Assembly: GCF_030272695.1 (NCBI RefSeq)
Contig: NZ_JARFYN010000051.1
Location: forward strand, 1-50,249
From: Martinezella calliandrae
GTDB taxonomy: Bacteria > Pseudomonadota > Alphaproteobacteria > Rhizobiales > Rhizobiaceae
Reading direction: 5' to 3'
Length of the DNA stretch: 50,249 bases
Shown here: in pieces, positions 34,435-42,125 of the stretch
Layout: each line of letters starts with the position of its first letter
How positions within the stretch are numbered: position 1 is the stretch's first letter
Notes under the pieces: model-generated
Told to the model about the DNA's origin: nothing
The model's database searches: none
The model's input: the letters and a program-made list of their open reading frames with translations, nothing else
Program-made: the position numbers and the translations under genes

Positions 34435-34890
34435 ATGACCCGGAAAATCATGGTCATCCGGCACGCCGAAAAGCCGGACCCCGCGCATGGCGTTCTTGGC
34501 GTCGATGAGACCGGCCGGGAAGACGCAGAAGATCTGTCGGTTGCGGGCTGGCAGCGTGCCGGCGCACTTGCTCGCTTTTTCGTCCCGATCGATCAGCGGC
34601 CAGCTGACGCCGTCATCGAAACGCCTGCATCGATCTTCGCCAGCAAGGCAATAGACGCAAGCAAGAGCCTTCGCCCTCAGCATACGGTCGCACCAACGGC
34701 GGCATTGTTGAACGGAACCGACACCCGCTTTTCGGAGGGCCATGAGGACGAGCTCGTGAAGGCGGTCCTTGATGGGGCCGGAGCGGTTCTCATATCCTGG
34801 CACCACGAGGCGATTCCAAAAATCGTCACGCTCCTTGGCTACGCGACTGCGCCTCAGAAATGGGACAAGACGCGGTTCGATGTCGTTTGA
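34435..34890 (+). CDS. Histidine phosphatase family protein
   Basis: The 151-residue protein begins MTRKIMVIRHAEKPDP, the phosphohistidine RHG/RHAE motif (His10) of the SixA/phosphoglycerate-mutase-like clan. A late conserved His lies in ISWHHEAIP. It probably removes phosphate from a small molecule or protein. Its ATG is 2 bp after the phospholipase D-like stop and no ribosome site of its own is clear, so translation is probably coupled to that gene. A GTG five codons upstream (34420) is a less likely start. Coupling suggests it may dephosphorylate the product of the phospholipase D-like enzyme; this is an inference. Confidence 0.8.
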   Translation: MTRKIMVIRHAEKPDPAHGVLGVDETGREDAEDLSVAGWQRAGALARFFVPIDQRPADAVIETPASIFASKAIDASKSLRPQHTVAPTAALLNGTDTRFSEGHEDELVKAVLDGAGAVLISWHHEAIPKIVTLLGYATAPQKWDKTRFDVV

Positions 34891-35074
34891 GTGCTGTCTC
34901 GGACATCACAGGATGAGCCATGGGCATTTCAGCAGGTTCCGCAAATGCTATTACCGGGCCATCGCGACGACCAAATAACCGGTCTGGAAGACATTTAGCC
35001 GAAGCTCTGCAGCAAATGACGGAGCTTGACCAACGACCATAAAGTGGCTCGGACAATTTTGGGCGTGCGGACCG

Positions 35075-35392
35075 TCATCGGCCCTGCCGCTCCTTGATTT
35101 GCCGAACCTCAGCGAGCTGGCCTTTCAGTACCGCCAACGTGTCAAGCTCGTCGTGCGAGAGCTTCTCCAACGGAAGATGTTTCAATAACACCTCGAGTGC
35201 ATCGCCGATGCGACCGATCTGGCGGCCATAGCTTCCCACCTCATCGAGGATGGTCTGCTCGGTTTCGGGGGCCGGTGTCGATCCAAGATCGATATTGATG
35301 AAGCCGATCTGCGCTCCCTGCTGGTAAAATGTCCATGGGTTAATTGCTTGCCAGAGCTTTTCAGGCGCCAACGCAAAGCTGAAGGTTTTCAT
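35075..35392 (-). CDS. Small protein of unknown function
   Basis: A 105-residue product starting MKTFSFALAPEKLWQAINPW was chosen over a 163-residue open frame because the extra N-terminal part is Arg-rich and not protein-like. The C-terminal half is predicted helical and charged (RIGDALEVLLKHLPLEKLSHDELDTLAVL with a final IKERQGR). No domain is recognised, and the ribosome site is weak. The balanced composition and strong helical heptads support a real gene. It lies between the phosphatase and the large acyltransferase genes and converges on the former. Confidence 0.5.
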   Translation of the reverse strand: MKTFSFALAPEKLWQAINPWTFYQQGAQIGFINIDLGSTPAPETEQTILDEVGSYGRQIGRIGDALEVLLKHLPLEKLSHDELDTLAVLKGQLAEVRQIKERQGR

Positions 35393-35510
35393 CGCTCGTT
35401 TCCCGCGGTTAGAGACAAAAATCTTACCAAGAAGACTATGTTGCACCATTACACGGAAGGGCGGTCGATGGTGCGGGCCACCGATCGCTTCGTCGTTCAG
35501 GATGATAACT

Positions 35511-38500
35511 TTACGCCGCCCGCGACTGCGAGAGGCCGTCCATCGCCATGGCGCGCGCTGTGACAAAATCGACCTTGCCCGAACCCAGGACCGGCACCTT
35601 GCCGACGGTCACTTCGGCCGGGACCATCATTTCGGTTGCACCTTTCGATTTGGCGAATGCAAGGAAATCGCTTCGCGTGGCGTTTGGCGCATCGGTCAAG
35701 AGTACGAGGCGCTCGCCCTTCTTCGTGTCCGGCACGGCCGAGACGACGCTGAGAGCACCGGGCCAGAGCTGTGCGGCAAGGGTTTCGACCGCAGCAAGCG
35801 AAATCATTTCGCCGCCAATCTTGGCAAAGCGCTTGGCCCGGCCGCAGATCTTCACGAATCCGTCGTCATCGATGGTGACGATGTCGCCGGTATCGTGCCA
35901 GCCTTCCGGCAGCGGCTCGAGGACGCCGGGATTGTCGGCACGCATATAACCGGCCATCACGTTGGCGCCGCTGATGATAAGGCGGCCACCCTCGTCGATG
36001 CCAGGAACCGGCTCGAGTTTCCATTCCATGCCCGGCATGATCTTGCCGACCGTTCCCGTGCGGTTGTACATGGGCGTATTCAGCGAGATCACCGGGGCCG
36101 CCTCGGTCACGCCATAGCCTTCCAGGATGCGCAGGCCGAATTTTTCCATATAGACCTCGCGGGTCGATGTTTTCACGGGTTCGGCGCCGGAAAAGATGTA
36201 GCGGATCGATCTGAAGTCGTAAGGATGGGCGGTGCGCGCATAACCGTTCAGGAACGTATCCGTGCCGAAGACGATGGTGGCGTTCGAGACGTAGATCAGC
36301 TCCGGCACGACCCGGTAGTGCAGCGGCGATGGATAGAAGAAAACCGGCACAGCCGAGACCAGCGGCAGGATCGTGCCCGCCGTGAAGCCGAAGGAATGGA
36401 ACATCGGCAGGATGTTGAACACCTTGTCGCCGGGGTGGAAATCGATGCGTGAGGCCGCCTGGGCTGCGTTCGACAGGATATTGCGGTGGCTCAGCACCAC
36501 GCCCTTCGGCGCACCTTCGGAACCGGAGGTAAAGAGAATGACAGCCGGGTCATCTGCGTTGCGCTTCACCAGCGGCCGATACTTGCGCAGGAGGCCGACG
36601 ATCTTATCGAGGAAGGTGACCTGGGTGCGCAGCTCATCCAACCAGACGAAGGTCACGTGCTTTTCGAGCTCCTCGACCACCGGGCCGAGCTTGGCCTGGG
36701 TGATGAAGGCGCGCGAGCTGAGTACATGCTTGACCTTTGCCGTCTGGCAGGCGGAAAGGATATTGGCAGCGCCCGCCGTGAAGTTCAGCATGGCCGGAAC
36801 CTTGCCCGCCGACATGACGCCGAGGACGCTCACGGCCGTGCCGTTGGCGTTCGGCAGCATGACGCCAAGCGTCTTCTCCTTGGCAAACAACTTCCGGAAC
36901 TTCGCGCCCAGCACCGCAGCACCGGTCAGGAGCTTGGCATAGGACAACTTGCCTGCAATCGGATCCTCGACGGCGAGTTTCTGACCGCCGTGTTCGCGAG
37001 CTGTTTCGATGACGCGGGCAAGGATCGTGTTGTCGGTGTCGGCGGTGCGGAACATCAGCGACGACATGATCTGGTAGAGGGCGGCACCGGCGGCGATGCG
37101 GCGCTTCCTGCCCTTCAGCTCTGCCGGTACATCAAGCGTGACCGGTTCGAGGATCGTTACCTTGACCTTGGGGAAGAGACGGCGGCGAACATGGCTCGAC
37201 GTCAGATAAGAAGCGTAGCTCTTTTCCAGACCGTCGATGCGAACGGGCACGATCATCGCGCCGGTCTTGTCGGCGACCATTGCGGCGCCGTCATAGACCT
37301 TCATCAGCGTGCCGGTGACGGTCAGGCGACCCTCGGGGAAGATGCCGACCGGGCTACCGTCCTGGATCACCTTGATCAGCGAGCGTGTCGCCATTGGCTT
37401 CGTCGGGTCGAGCGGTAGGAACTTGCACTTCGTCAAAAGCGGCCGCACCCACCACTTCTTGGCGAAGGAATAGTCAATCGCAAAGACCGGCTCTTCCTCG
37501 GTGATGGCAAGCGCCAGGGCGCCATCGAGCAGGCTCACATGGTTAAGCGCGATGATCGGCGCGGGGCCCGCCTTGCGGATGTTTTCCAGTCCTTCGACTT
37601 CCAGCCGCATGAAGGCACGGAAGATGATGGAGATAAGATCGCGGAAGGCGTTGGTCGGCAACATCTTCAGCATGACCCAGGCAATCACGATATTGAGCAC
37701 GGATATGCTGAGAATAATCACGGGAATCGACAGGCCGATCGCCTGCAGGACAGCAACGAGCGTCAGGCCGACCGCGATGAAAAGAGCCGACAGGACGTTG
37801 GATGCGCCGATGATGCGGGCGCGACGATCCTCATGCGCCCAGCTCTGCATCGCCGCGAAAGTCGGAACGGCGAGGAAGGCACCGCCAATCGCCATGCCGG
37901 CGAGATCGACGGCGACGCGGACGGTTTTCGGCCCGGCGAAGAAGGCGAGGATGCTTTCGGCGTGGGAAGTCGATTGAAGGCCCCACAGGTTCCAGGCAAG
38001 ATCGAGACCGAAGAGTGCGACGATCAGCATGCCGATCGGCGCCGGCAGGAGCACGATGCGGCCGGCAGCCATCCAACCGGCAATGGCCGAGCCGATGGCG
38101 ACTGATATGGCAAAGATCGCCAGATAGGCGGGAACGGCGATTTCCGAGCCGCCGAGAATATCGGTGACCATGATCGGCAACATCGACATGATGAAGGCGC
38201 CGACGAACCAGAACCAGCAGTTCATCAGCGAGGCACGCCAGATGCGGCTATCGGCGTGAAGCTCGTTGACCAGTCTGTAGCTGGAGCGCACGACATTGGT
38301 GTCGACGACCAGATCCGGTGCCTTGGCACCGATCGAGGGGATCATGCGCGCGGCAAACCAGCAGAGGATGGAGAGGCCCATCATCATCGGACCGAAGATC
38401 CAGACGTTCTCGCCCTGGCGGAAGGCGACCGCGGCGACCATGGTGCCGGTGAGAATGGCAATGAAGGTGCCGCCCTCGATCCAGGCATTCGCCTTGGGAA

Positions 38501-38906
38501 GATCCCGGCTTGGGAGTTGATCGGGCAGGATGCCGTATTTGATCGGCCCGAAGAGGGAGGAAATGACGCCAAAGCCAAAAAGGGCGAGCATCAAAATCCA
38601 GATGGATGAGAATGCAATGCCTACGACGGAAATCGCCGCCACTCCAAGCTCGCAGCGCTTCAAAAGCTCGGCCAGCTTGGCCTTGTCGTGCTTGTCGGCG
38701 AGTTCGCCGGCAAGCGCCGACAAAAGCAGGAACGGGACGATGAAGATGCCGCCGGCAAGCGTCACCAGCGCCGCACCTTCCGTCGCCATCTGCGCGAGAA
38801 TGACGAAAACCAGAGTCTGCTTGAGGAAATTGTCATTGAAGGCGGTGAGGAATTGCGTCCAAAACAGCGGCGCGAACTTCCTCGATCTCATCAGGTGTTT
38901 TTGCAT
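35511..38906 (-). CDS. Fused MFS transporter, lysophospholipid acyltransferase and acyl-ACP synthetase (LplT-Aas type)
   Basis: The 1131-residue protein joins three modules. Residues ~1-420 are an LplT-like major facilitator with about 12 membrane segments (FWTQFLTAFNDNFLKQ at the start). Residues ~430-650 are a PlsC-type acyltransferase with the NHVSLLD (HX4D) and FPEGR motifs. The rest is an AMP-forming acyl-ACP/CoA ligase with ILFTSGSEGAPKGVVLSH and the late DTGDI motif. Together it can bring lysophospholipids across the inner membrane and re-acylate them, as LplT and Aas do in enterobacteria. The start at 38906 follows GAGGGGTACGC; 29 upstream codons are excluded. The YiaA/PspA pair is directly upstream on the same strand, suggesting an envelope-repair role. 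Confidence 0.92.
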   Translation of the reverse strand: MQKHLMRSRKFAPLFWTQFLTAFNDNFLKQTLVFVILAQMATEGAALVTLAGGIFIVPFLLLSALAGELADKHDKAKLAELLKRCELGVAAISVVGIAFSSIWILMLALFGFGVISSLFGPIKYGILPDQLPSRDLPKANAWIEGGTFIAILTGTMVAAVAFRQGENVWIFGPMMMGLSILCWFAARMIPSIGAKAPDLVVDTNVVRSSYRLVNELHADSRIWRASLMNCWFWFVGAFIMSMLPIMVTDILGGSEIAVPAYLAIFAISVAIGSAIAGWMAAGRIVLLPAPIGMLIVALFGLDLAWNLWGLQSTSHAESILAFFAGPKTVRVAVDLAGMAIGGAFLAVPTFAAMQSWAHEDRRARIIGASNVLSALFIAVGLTLVAVLQAIGLSIPVIILSISVLNIVIAWVMLKMLPTNAFRDLISIIFRAFMRLEVEGLENIRKAGPAPIIALNHVSLLDGALALAITEEEPVFAIDYSFAKKWWVRPLLTKCKFLPLDPTKPMATRSLIKVIQDGSPVGIFPEGRLTVTGTLMKVYDGAAMVADKTGAMIVPVRIDGLEKSYASYLTSSHVRRRLFPKVKVTILEPVTLDVPAELKGRKRRIAAGAALYQIMSSLMFRTADTDNTILARVIETAREHGGQKLAVEDPIAGKLSYAKLLTGAAVLGAKFRKLFAKEKTLGVMLPNANGTAVSVLGVMSAGKVPAMLNFTAGAANILSACQTAKVKHVLSSRAFITQAKLGPVVEELEKHVTFVWLDELRTQVTFLDKIVGLLRKYRPLVKRNADDPAVILFTSGSEGAPKGVVLSHRNILSNAAQAASRIDFHPGDKVFNILPMFHSFGFTAGTILPLVSAVPVFFYPSPLHYRVVPELIYVSNATIVFGTDTFLNGYARTAHPYDFRSIRYIFSGAEPVKTSTREVYMEKFGLRILEGYGVTEAAPVISLNTPMYNRTGTVGKIMPGMEWKLEPVPGIDEGGRLIISGANVMAGYMRADNPGVLEPLPEGWHDTGDIVTIDDDGFVKICGRAKRFAKIGGEMISLAAVETLAAQLWPGALSVVSAVPDTKKGERLVLLTDAPNATRSDFLAFAKSKGATEMMVPAEVTVGKVPVLGSGKVDFVTARAMAMDGLSQSRAA

Positions 38907-38996
38907 GGCGTACCCCTCGTTCAGCCAATAAGACGCCACAGAGTTATTACGCAATGGTTGAGCGAAAATACAACCCTGCGGCGTCGTTAACAAACA

Positions 38997-39278
38997 TTAG
39001 TCCTGATCGTTACGATTGAACTTAACCAGAAGCTTCTCCGTTCGGGCATCCTCTACCTTGCGGATCAGTTTGTCAGCCTCGGTATTGTCGCGGATCGTTT
39101 TCGTGACATTAACCGTCGTCTGCACCAGCATCAGGATGCCCATGGCGAGATAGCCTTTGCCCCAGAGATCGATCGGCATCATGTAGAGACCGACAAAAAG
39201 CATGAAGGCGGCAGCGCCGAGGGAGATGTAGGAGAAGCTAACCCAAGCCTGTGAATGTTTCTGGAAGCTGTCGTTCAT
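38997..39278 (-). CDS. YiaA/YiaB-type small membrane protein
   Basis: The 93-residue protein has two hydrophobic helices (about 12-34 and 40-58) joined by a short loop with WGKGYLAMGILML, matching the YiaA/B two-helix domain. It is probably an inner-membrane protein. GAGGATAGGATC precedes the ATG at 39278. It follows pspA on the same strand with a 37-bp gap, so both are probably transcribed together from the promoter next to the TetR gene. Function is unknown; the YiaA/B domain often accompanies PspA-like proteins. Confidence 0.85.
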   Translation of the reverse strand: MNDSFQKHSQAWVSFSYISLGAAAFMLFVGLYMMPIDLWGKGYLAMGILMLVQTTVNVTKTIRDNTEADKLIRKVEDARTEKLLVKFNRNDQD

Positions 39279-39315
39279 GATCCTATCCTCTTTTATAAGT
39301 TTGGTGCGTTTGGTT

Positions 39316-40005
39316 TCAGGCTACAGAATTCATGCGTTCCCGAAGGCGGGCGAGCACATCGTCGACCGTGGGACCGAGTGGTGCGCCGAAGCCAGCATTG
39401 GCAAGTTTTTCGATGACGATTTCCGGCCGGCTCGCGGCGTCCATTTCCTTCATGGCGAATGCGGTGATCTCGCAGCGGTCCTGATAGGCCCGAAGGCGGG
39501 CAAGCGTCTCCTCGGCCTCGTCCAGCCTTGCCAGGCCCAAGTTGTCGTCACAAGCGGCATTAAGCTTCTGCGTCTGTGCGGTGGCACGCGCCAAGCGCTC
39601 TCCACGCTGCAATTCCTGGAGGCGTGCTTCGGATGCGCGAACGGTTGCCTTGAGCTTGCCGATCGCCTGAGCGAATTGCGCCTGCGCCCTTTCGGAAAGG
39701 TCGCGCTCGGCTTCGAGCAGAGCAATCGCCTCGCCAGCTTCCCGGGCGAGCTCTTCATTGCCCTTCTCTAGAGCGGCAATGGCCCGGATTTCCAGATCCG
39801 CGATGCGAGCGATGATCGCGGCGTGTTGGCTCTTTTCCTGCTCATTCTGCGCAATCGCAATCGCCACGGCCCTTCGCGCCGACTGAATAGCGCTCGCTGC
39901 ATCCCGGATCTGCTGCGCCAGCAGAGGCACAGCATTGCGATCGATGAAAGCCTGTTCCACATCATGGGCCTGACCGCGAAGGAGCGTCAGAATTGAATTG
40001 AACAT
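39316..40005 (-). CDS. pspA: PspA/IM30 family protein
   Basis: The 229-residue protein is almost entirely helical coiled coil (IRDAASAIQSARRAVAIAIA and repeated Ala/Glu/Arg heptads), like PspA/IM30. It lacks Cys-rich or enzymatic motifs. PspA proteins bind stressed inner membrane and maintain the proton-motive force. GGGAGACGACAA precedes the ATG at 40005. The gene is divergent from a TetR regulator, with three operator-like dyads in the 109-bp gap, so it is probably repressed by that regulator rather than activated by sigma-54 and PspF. The C-terminus differs from classical PspA (ends in a short DDVLARLRERM stretch). Confidence 0.85.
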   Translation of the reverse strand: MFNSILTLLRGQAHDVEQAFIDRNAVPLLAQQIRDAASAIQSARRAVAIAIAQNEQEKSQHAAIIARIADLEIRAIAALEKGNEELAREAGEAIALLEAERDLSERAQAQFAQAIGKLKATVRASEARLQELQRGERLARATAQTQKLNAACDDNLGLARLDEAEETLARLRAYQDRCEITAFAMKEMDAASRPEIVIEKLANAGFGAPLGPTVDDVLARLRERMNSVA

Positions 40006-40022
40006 TTGTCGTCTCCCGTTTA

Positions 40023-40035
40023 TGAACGATGTTCA
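40023..40035. promoter_or_regulatory. TGAAC-N3-GTTCA dyad, copy 1
   Basis: TGAAC-GAT-GTTCA starts 18 bp from the pspA ATG. It is the first of three copies of the same 13-bp dyad in the pspA/tetR gap. Position fits repression of pspA. Confidence 0.65.
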
Positions 40036-40057
40036 CAAACGATGTATGCCAGAATCA

Positions 40058-40070
40058 TGAACGCTGTTCA
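40058..40070. promoter_or_regulatory. TGAAC-N3-GTTCA dyad, copy 2
   Basis: TGAAC-GCT-GTTCA, centre 35 bp from copy 1 and 23 bp from copy 3. Same half-sites as the others, differing only in the three central bases. Confidence 0.65.
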
Positions 40071-40074
40071 ACAA

Positions 40075-40099
40075 GATTTTTGAACAGCGTTCAAAAATC
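40075..40099. promoter_or_regulatory. TGAAC-N3-GTTCA dyad, copy 3, extended palindrome
   Basis: TGAAC-AGC-GTTCA at 40081-40093 is extended to a perfect palindrome with 11-base arms (GATTTTTGAAC and its complement) around three central bases. It lies 16 bp before the TetR ATG, so binding here would block tetR transcription (autorepression). Confidence 0.7.
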
Positions 40100-40114
40100 G
40101 AATTGGAATGGTTA

Positions 40115-40717
40115 ATGGCGAGAAAAACCCTGGAAAAACGCGAGGATCTGAAGCAGCGGCTGATCGAGGCGGCACGCGATCGCATCGCAGCCGACGGGCT
40201 TTCCAACCTCAGGGCGCGCGACGTTACGCAAGATGTTGGCTGCGCCCTCGGAGGGCTCTACACGGTTTTTGCCGATCTCGACGATCTCGTCATTCACGTT
40301 AACTCGGCGACGTTGAAGGCCCTTGAGGCCTCCTTGACGCTCGCGGAAGTAAGGGATTACACGCCGACGGACCGGCTACGCAACCTTGCCCGCGGCTACC
40401 TGCGCTTCGCGCTCACCCACCGCAATCTATGGAAGGCGCTCTTCGACCATCGGCCGCCGGACGACCGCCCAAGCCCCGAATGGCATCTTAAAGAGCATAT
40501 GTTCCTAATGGGCATCATTGCCGAACCGCTCGCCGAACTGCAGCCGACAATGTCTAAGACGCAACGCGCCATCCGCGCCCGAACCCTGTTCGGCGCCGTC
40601 CATGGCGTTGTCAGCATCAGCCTGGAGGGACGGTTCGTCGGCCTGCCGGTCGAAAGCCTGGAAGGGGAGCTCGATGACTTCATCCTGACGGTTGCGGCCG
40701 GAGCCGCAGCGAAATAG
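40115..40717 (+). CDS. TetR-family transcriptional regulator
   Basis: The 200-residue protein has an N-terminal TetR helix-turn-helix (LSNLRARDVTQDVGCALGGL with YTVFADLDDLV) and a C-terminal effector domain of the TetR_C type (WKALFDHRPP region). The ATG at 40115 was preferred to the TTG four codons earlier. It is divergent from pspA and yiaA. Three identical dyads in the shared gap make it the likely repressor of both itself and the envelope genes. The inducing signal is unknown; a membrane-active compound or lipid is plausible. Confidence 0.88.
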   Translation: MARKTLEKREDLKQRLIEAARDRIAADGLSNLRARDVTQDVGCALGGLYTVFADLDDLVIHVNSATLKALEASLTLAEVRDYTPTDRLRNLARGYLRFALTHRNLWKALFDHRPPDDRPSPEWHLKEHMFLMGIIAEPLAELQPTMSKTQRAIRARTLFGAVHGVVSISLEGRFVGLPVESLEGELDDFILTVAAGAAAK

Positions 40718-40997
40718 GGCTAAAGCATGCCGAGGGTCTTTGGGATGATATGCCTACCGCGCCAGGATCATACGAATACGACGATGCTGACTCCCCCCTC
40801 CGACCCCGGCGAGATTCCGCTCGTATCGCATTCGGCTGGGCGGCGACGGAAGGGCGGCATTCGGCGCTACCCCCTCGCGCTGACAGGTAACTGGCTTCCG
40901 CAGACAGGGCTTCCGGAAAAGTTCGCCTTGGTGTCACTGCTGTCAGCACTGCACGCCCGATAAATGCAGCGTCAAATCATCCACGCCCGTAACAATC

Positions 40998-42116
40998 TCA
41001 GGCGACTAGGAACCCATAGGCAGGCGAAAGAGCCGCTCCCGTCTCCACATCGAACAGATGCATCTGGTTCATATTGAACGACAGCTGCATCATCGTCTGC
41101 GGTTTAGGTGCACTTTCCGGATCGATGCAGGCGCACAGATTTGCGTCACCGATGGAAAAATAGACCATGGTTTCCGGGCCAAGGGGCTCCACTAGGTCGA
41201 TTTTGGCCTCGACGTCTGCGAACCCCGGGCGCTGTTGACGATCGCTGATCGATTCCGGTCGTATGCCGAAAACGACCGATTTTCCGGCATGGCGGGCATA
41301 CTCGTTGACGCGCGCATCAGGAACGGCGAGCGAGGTGCCGTCCTCCAGGATGACGGCAAGTCCCTTGTGGCTCGACGCCAATTGCGCCGAAAGGAAATTC
41401 ATCGCAGGCGAACCGATGAAACCGGCAACGAACTGACTGGCGGGGCGATGATAAAGTTCCTGCGGCGGTCCCGCCTGCTCGATCACGCCACCGTTCATGA
41501 CGACCACGCGGTCGGCCATTGTCATGGCTTCCACCTGATCGTGCGTGACATAGACTGTTGTCGTGGGCAATAGCTGATGCAGCCGTTTGATCTCCGTGCG
41601 CATCTGAACGCGTAGTTTCGCATCGAGGTTGGAGAGCGGCTCGTCGAAGAGAAAGACTTTGGGATTGCGCACGATGGCACGACCCATGGCCACGCGCTGA
41701 CGCTGCCCGCCGGAAAGTTGACCCGGCCGCCGCTCCAGCAGCTCGCCAATATGCAGTGTTTCCGCCGCGCGCGTGATGCGAGCGTCAATTTCGCCTTTGG
41801 CCAGCTTCTGCTGTTCGAGGCAGAAGGAAATATTTTCCCTGACCGTCATATGTGGATAGAGCGCATAGTTCTGGAACACCATGGCGATGTCGCGCTTGCC
41901 GGGAGCGAGCCGGTTTACGACCTGATCGCCAATGACGATCTCGCCGGCGGTAACATGCTCCAGACCCGCGATCATGCGCAGGGTTGTCGACTTTCCGCAC
42001 CCGGACGGACCGACAAAGACAACGAATTCGTTGTCCTCGATCTCCAGATCGATGCCACGTACGGCTTCGTAGATACCGTAAGATTTGACGAGATTCTTAA
42101 GCTCCAATCGTGCCAT
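40998..42116 (-). CDS. CUT1 ABC transporter ATPase (UgpC/MsmK-like)
   Basis: The 372-residue ATPase has Walker A GPSGCGKST, signature LSGGQRQRVAMGRAIV, Walker B VFLFDEPLSNLDAK and the C-terminal TOBE-type regulatory domain typical of sugar-import ATPases. It energises the MalFG-type permeases of the same operon. It is the last gene of the unit, 9 bp after the GH127 gene. Its Cys-containing TOBE segment (NLCACIDPES) is unremarkable otherwise. Confidence 0.93.
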   Translation of the reverse strand: MARLELKNLVKSYGIYEAVRGIDLEIEDNEFVVFVGPSGCGKSTTLRMIAGLEHVTAGEIVIGDQVVNRLAPGKRDIAMVFQNYALYPHMTVRENISFCLEQQKLAKGEIDARITRAAETLHIGELLERRPGQLSGGQRQRVAMGRAIVRNPKVFLFDEPLSNLDAKLRVQMRTEIKRLHQLLPTTTVYVTHDQVEAMTMADRVVVMNGGVIEQAGPPQELYHRPASQFVAGFIGSPAMNFLSAQLASSHKGLAVILEDGTSLAVPDARVNEYARHAGKSVVFGIRPESISDRQQRPGFADVEAKIDLVEPLGPETMVYFSIGDANLCACIDPESAPKPQTMMQLSFNMNQMHLFDVETGAALSPAYGFLVA

Positions 42117-42125
42117 GACCTGCTC

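Noticed and set aside
40727..40963. Plus-strand 78-codon frame after the TetR gene
   Set aside because: No ribosome site, no recognisable domain and sequence composition like non-coding DNA.
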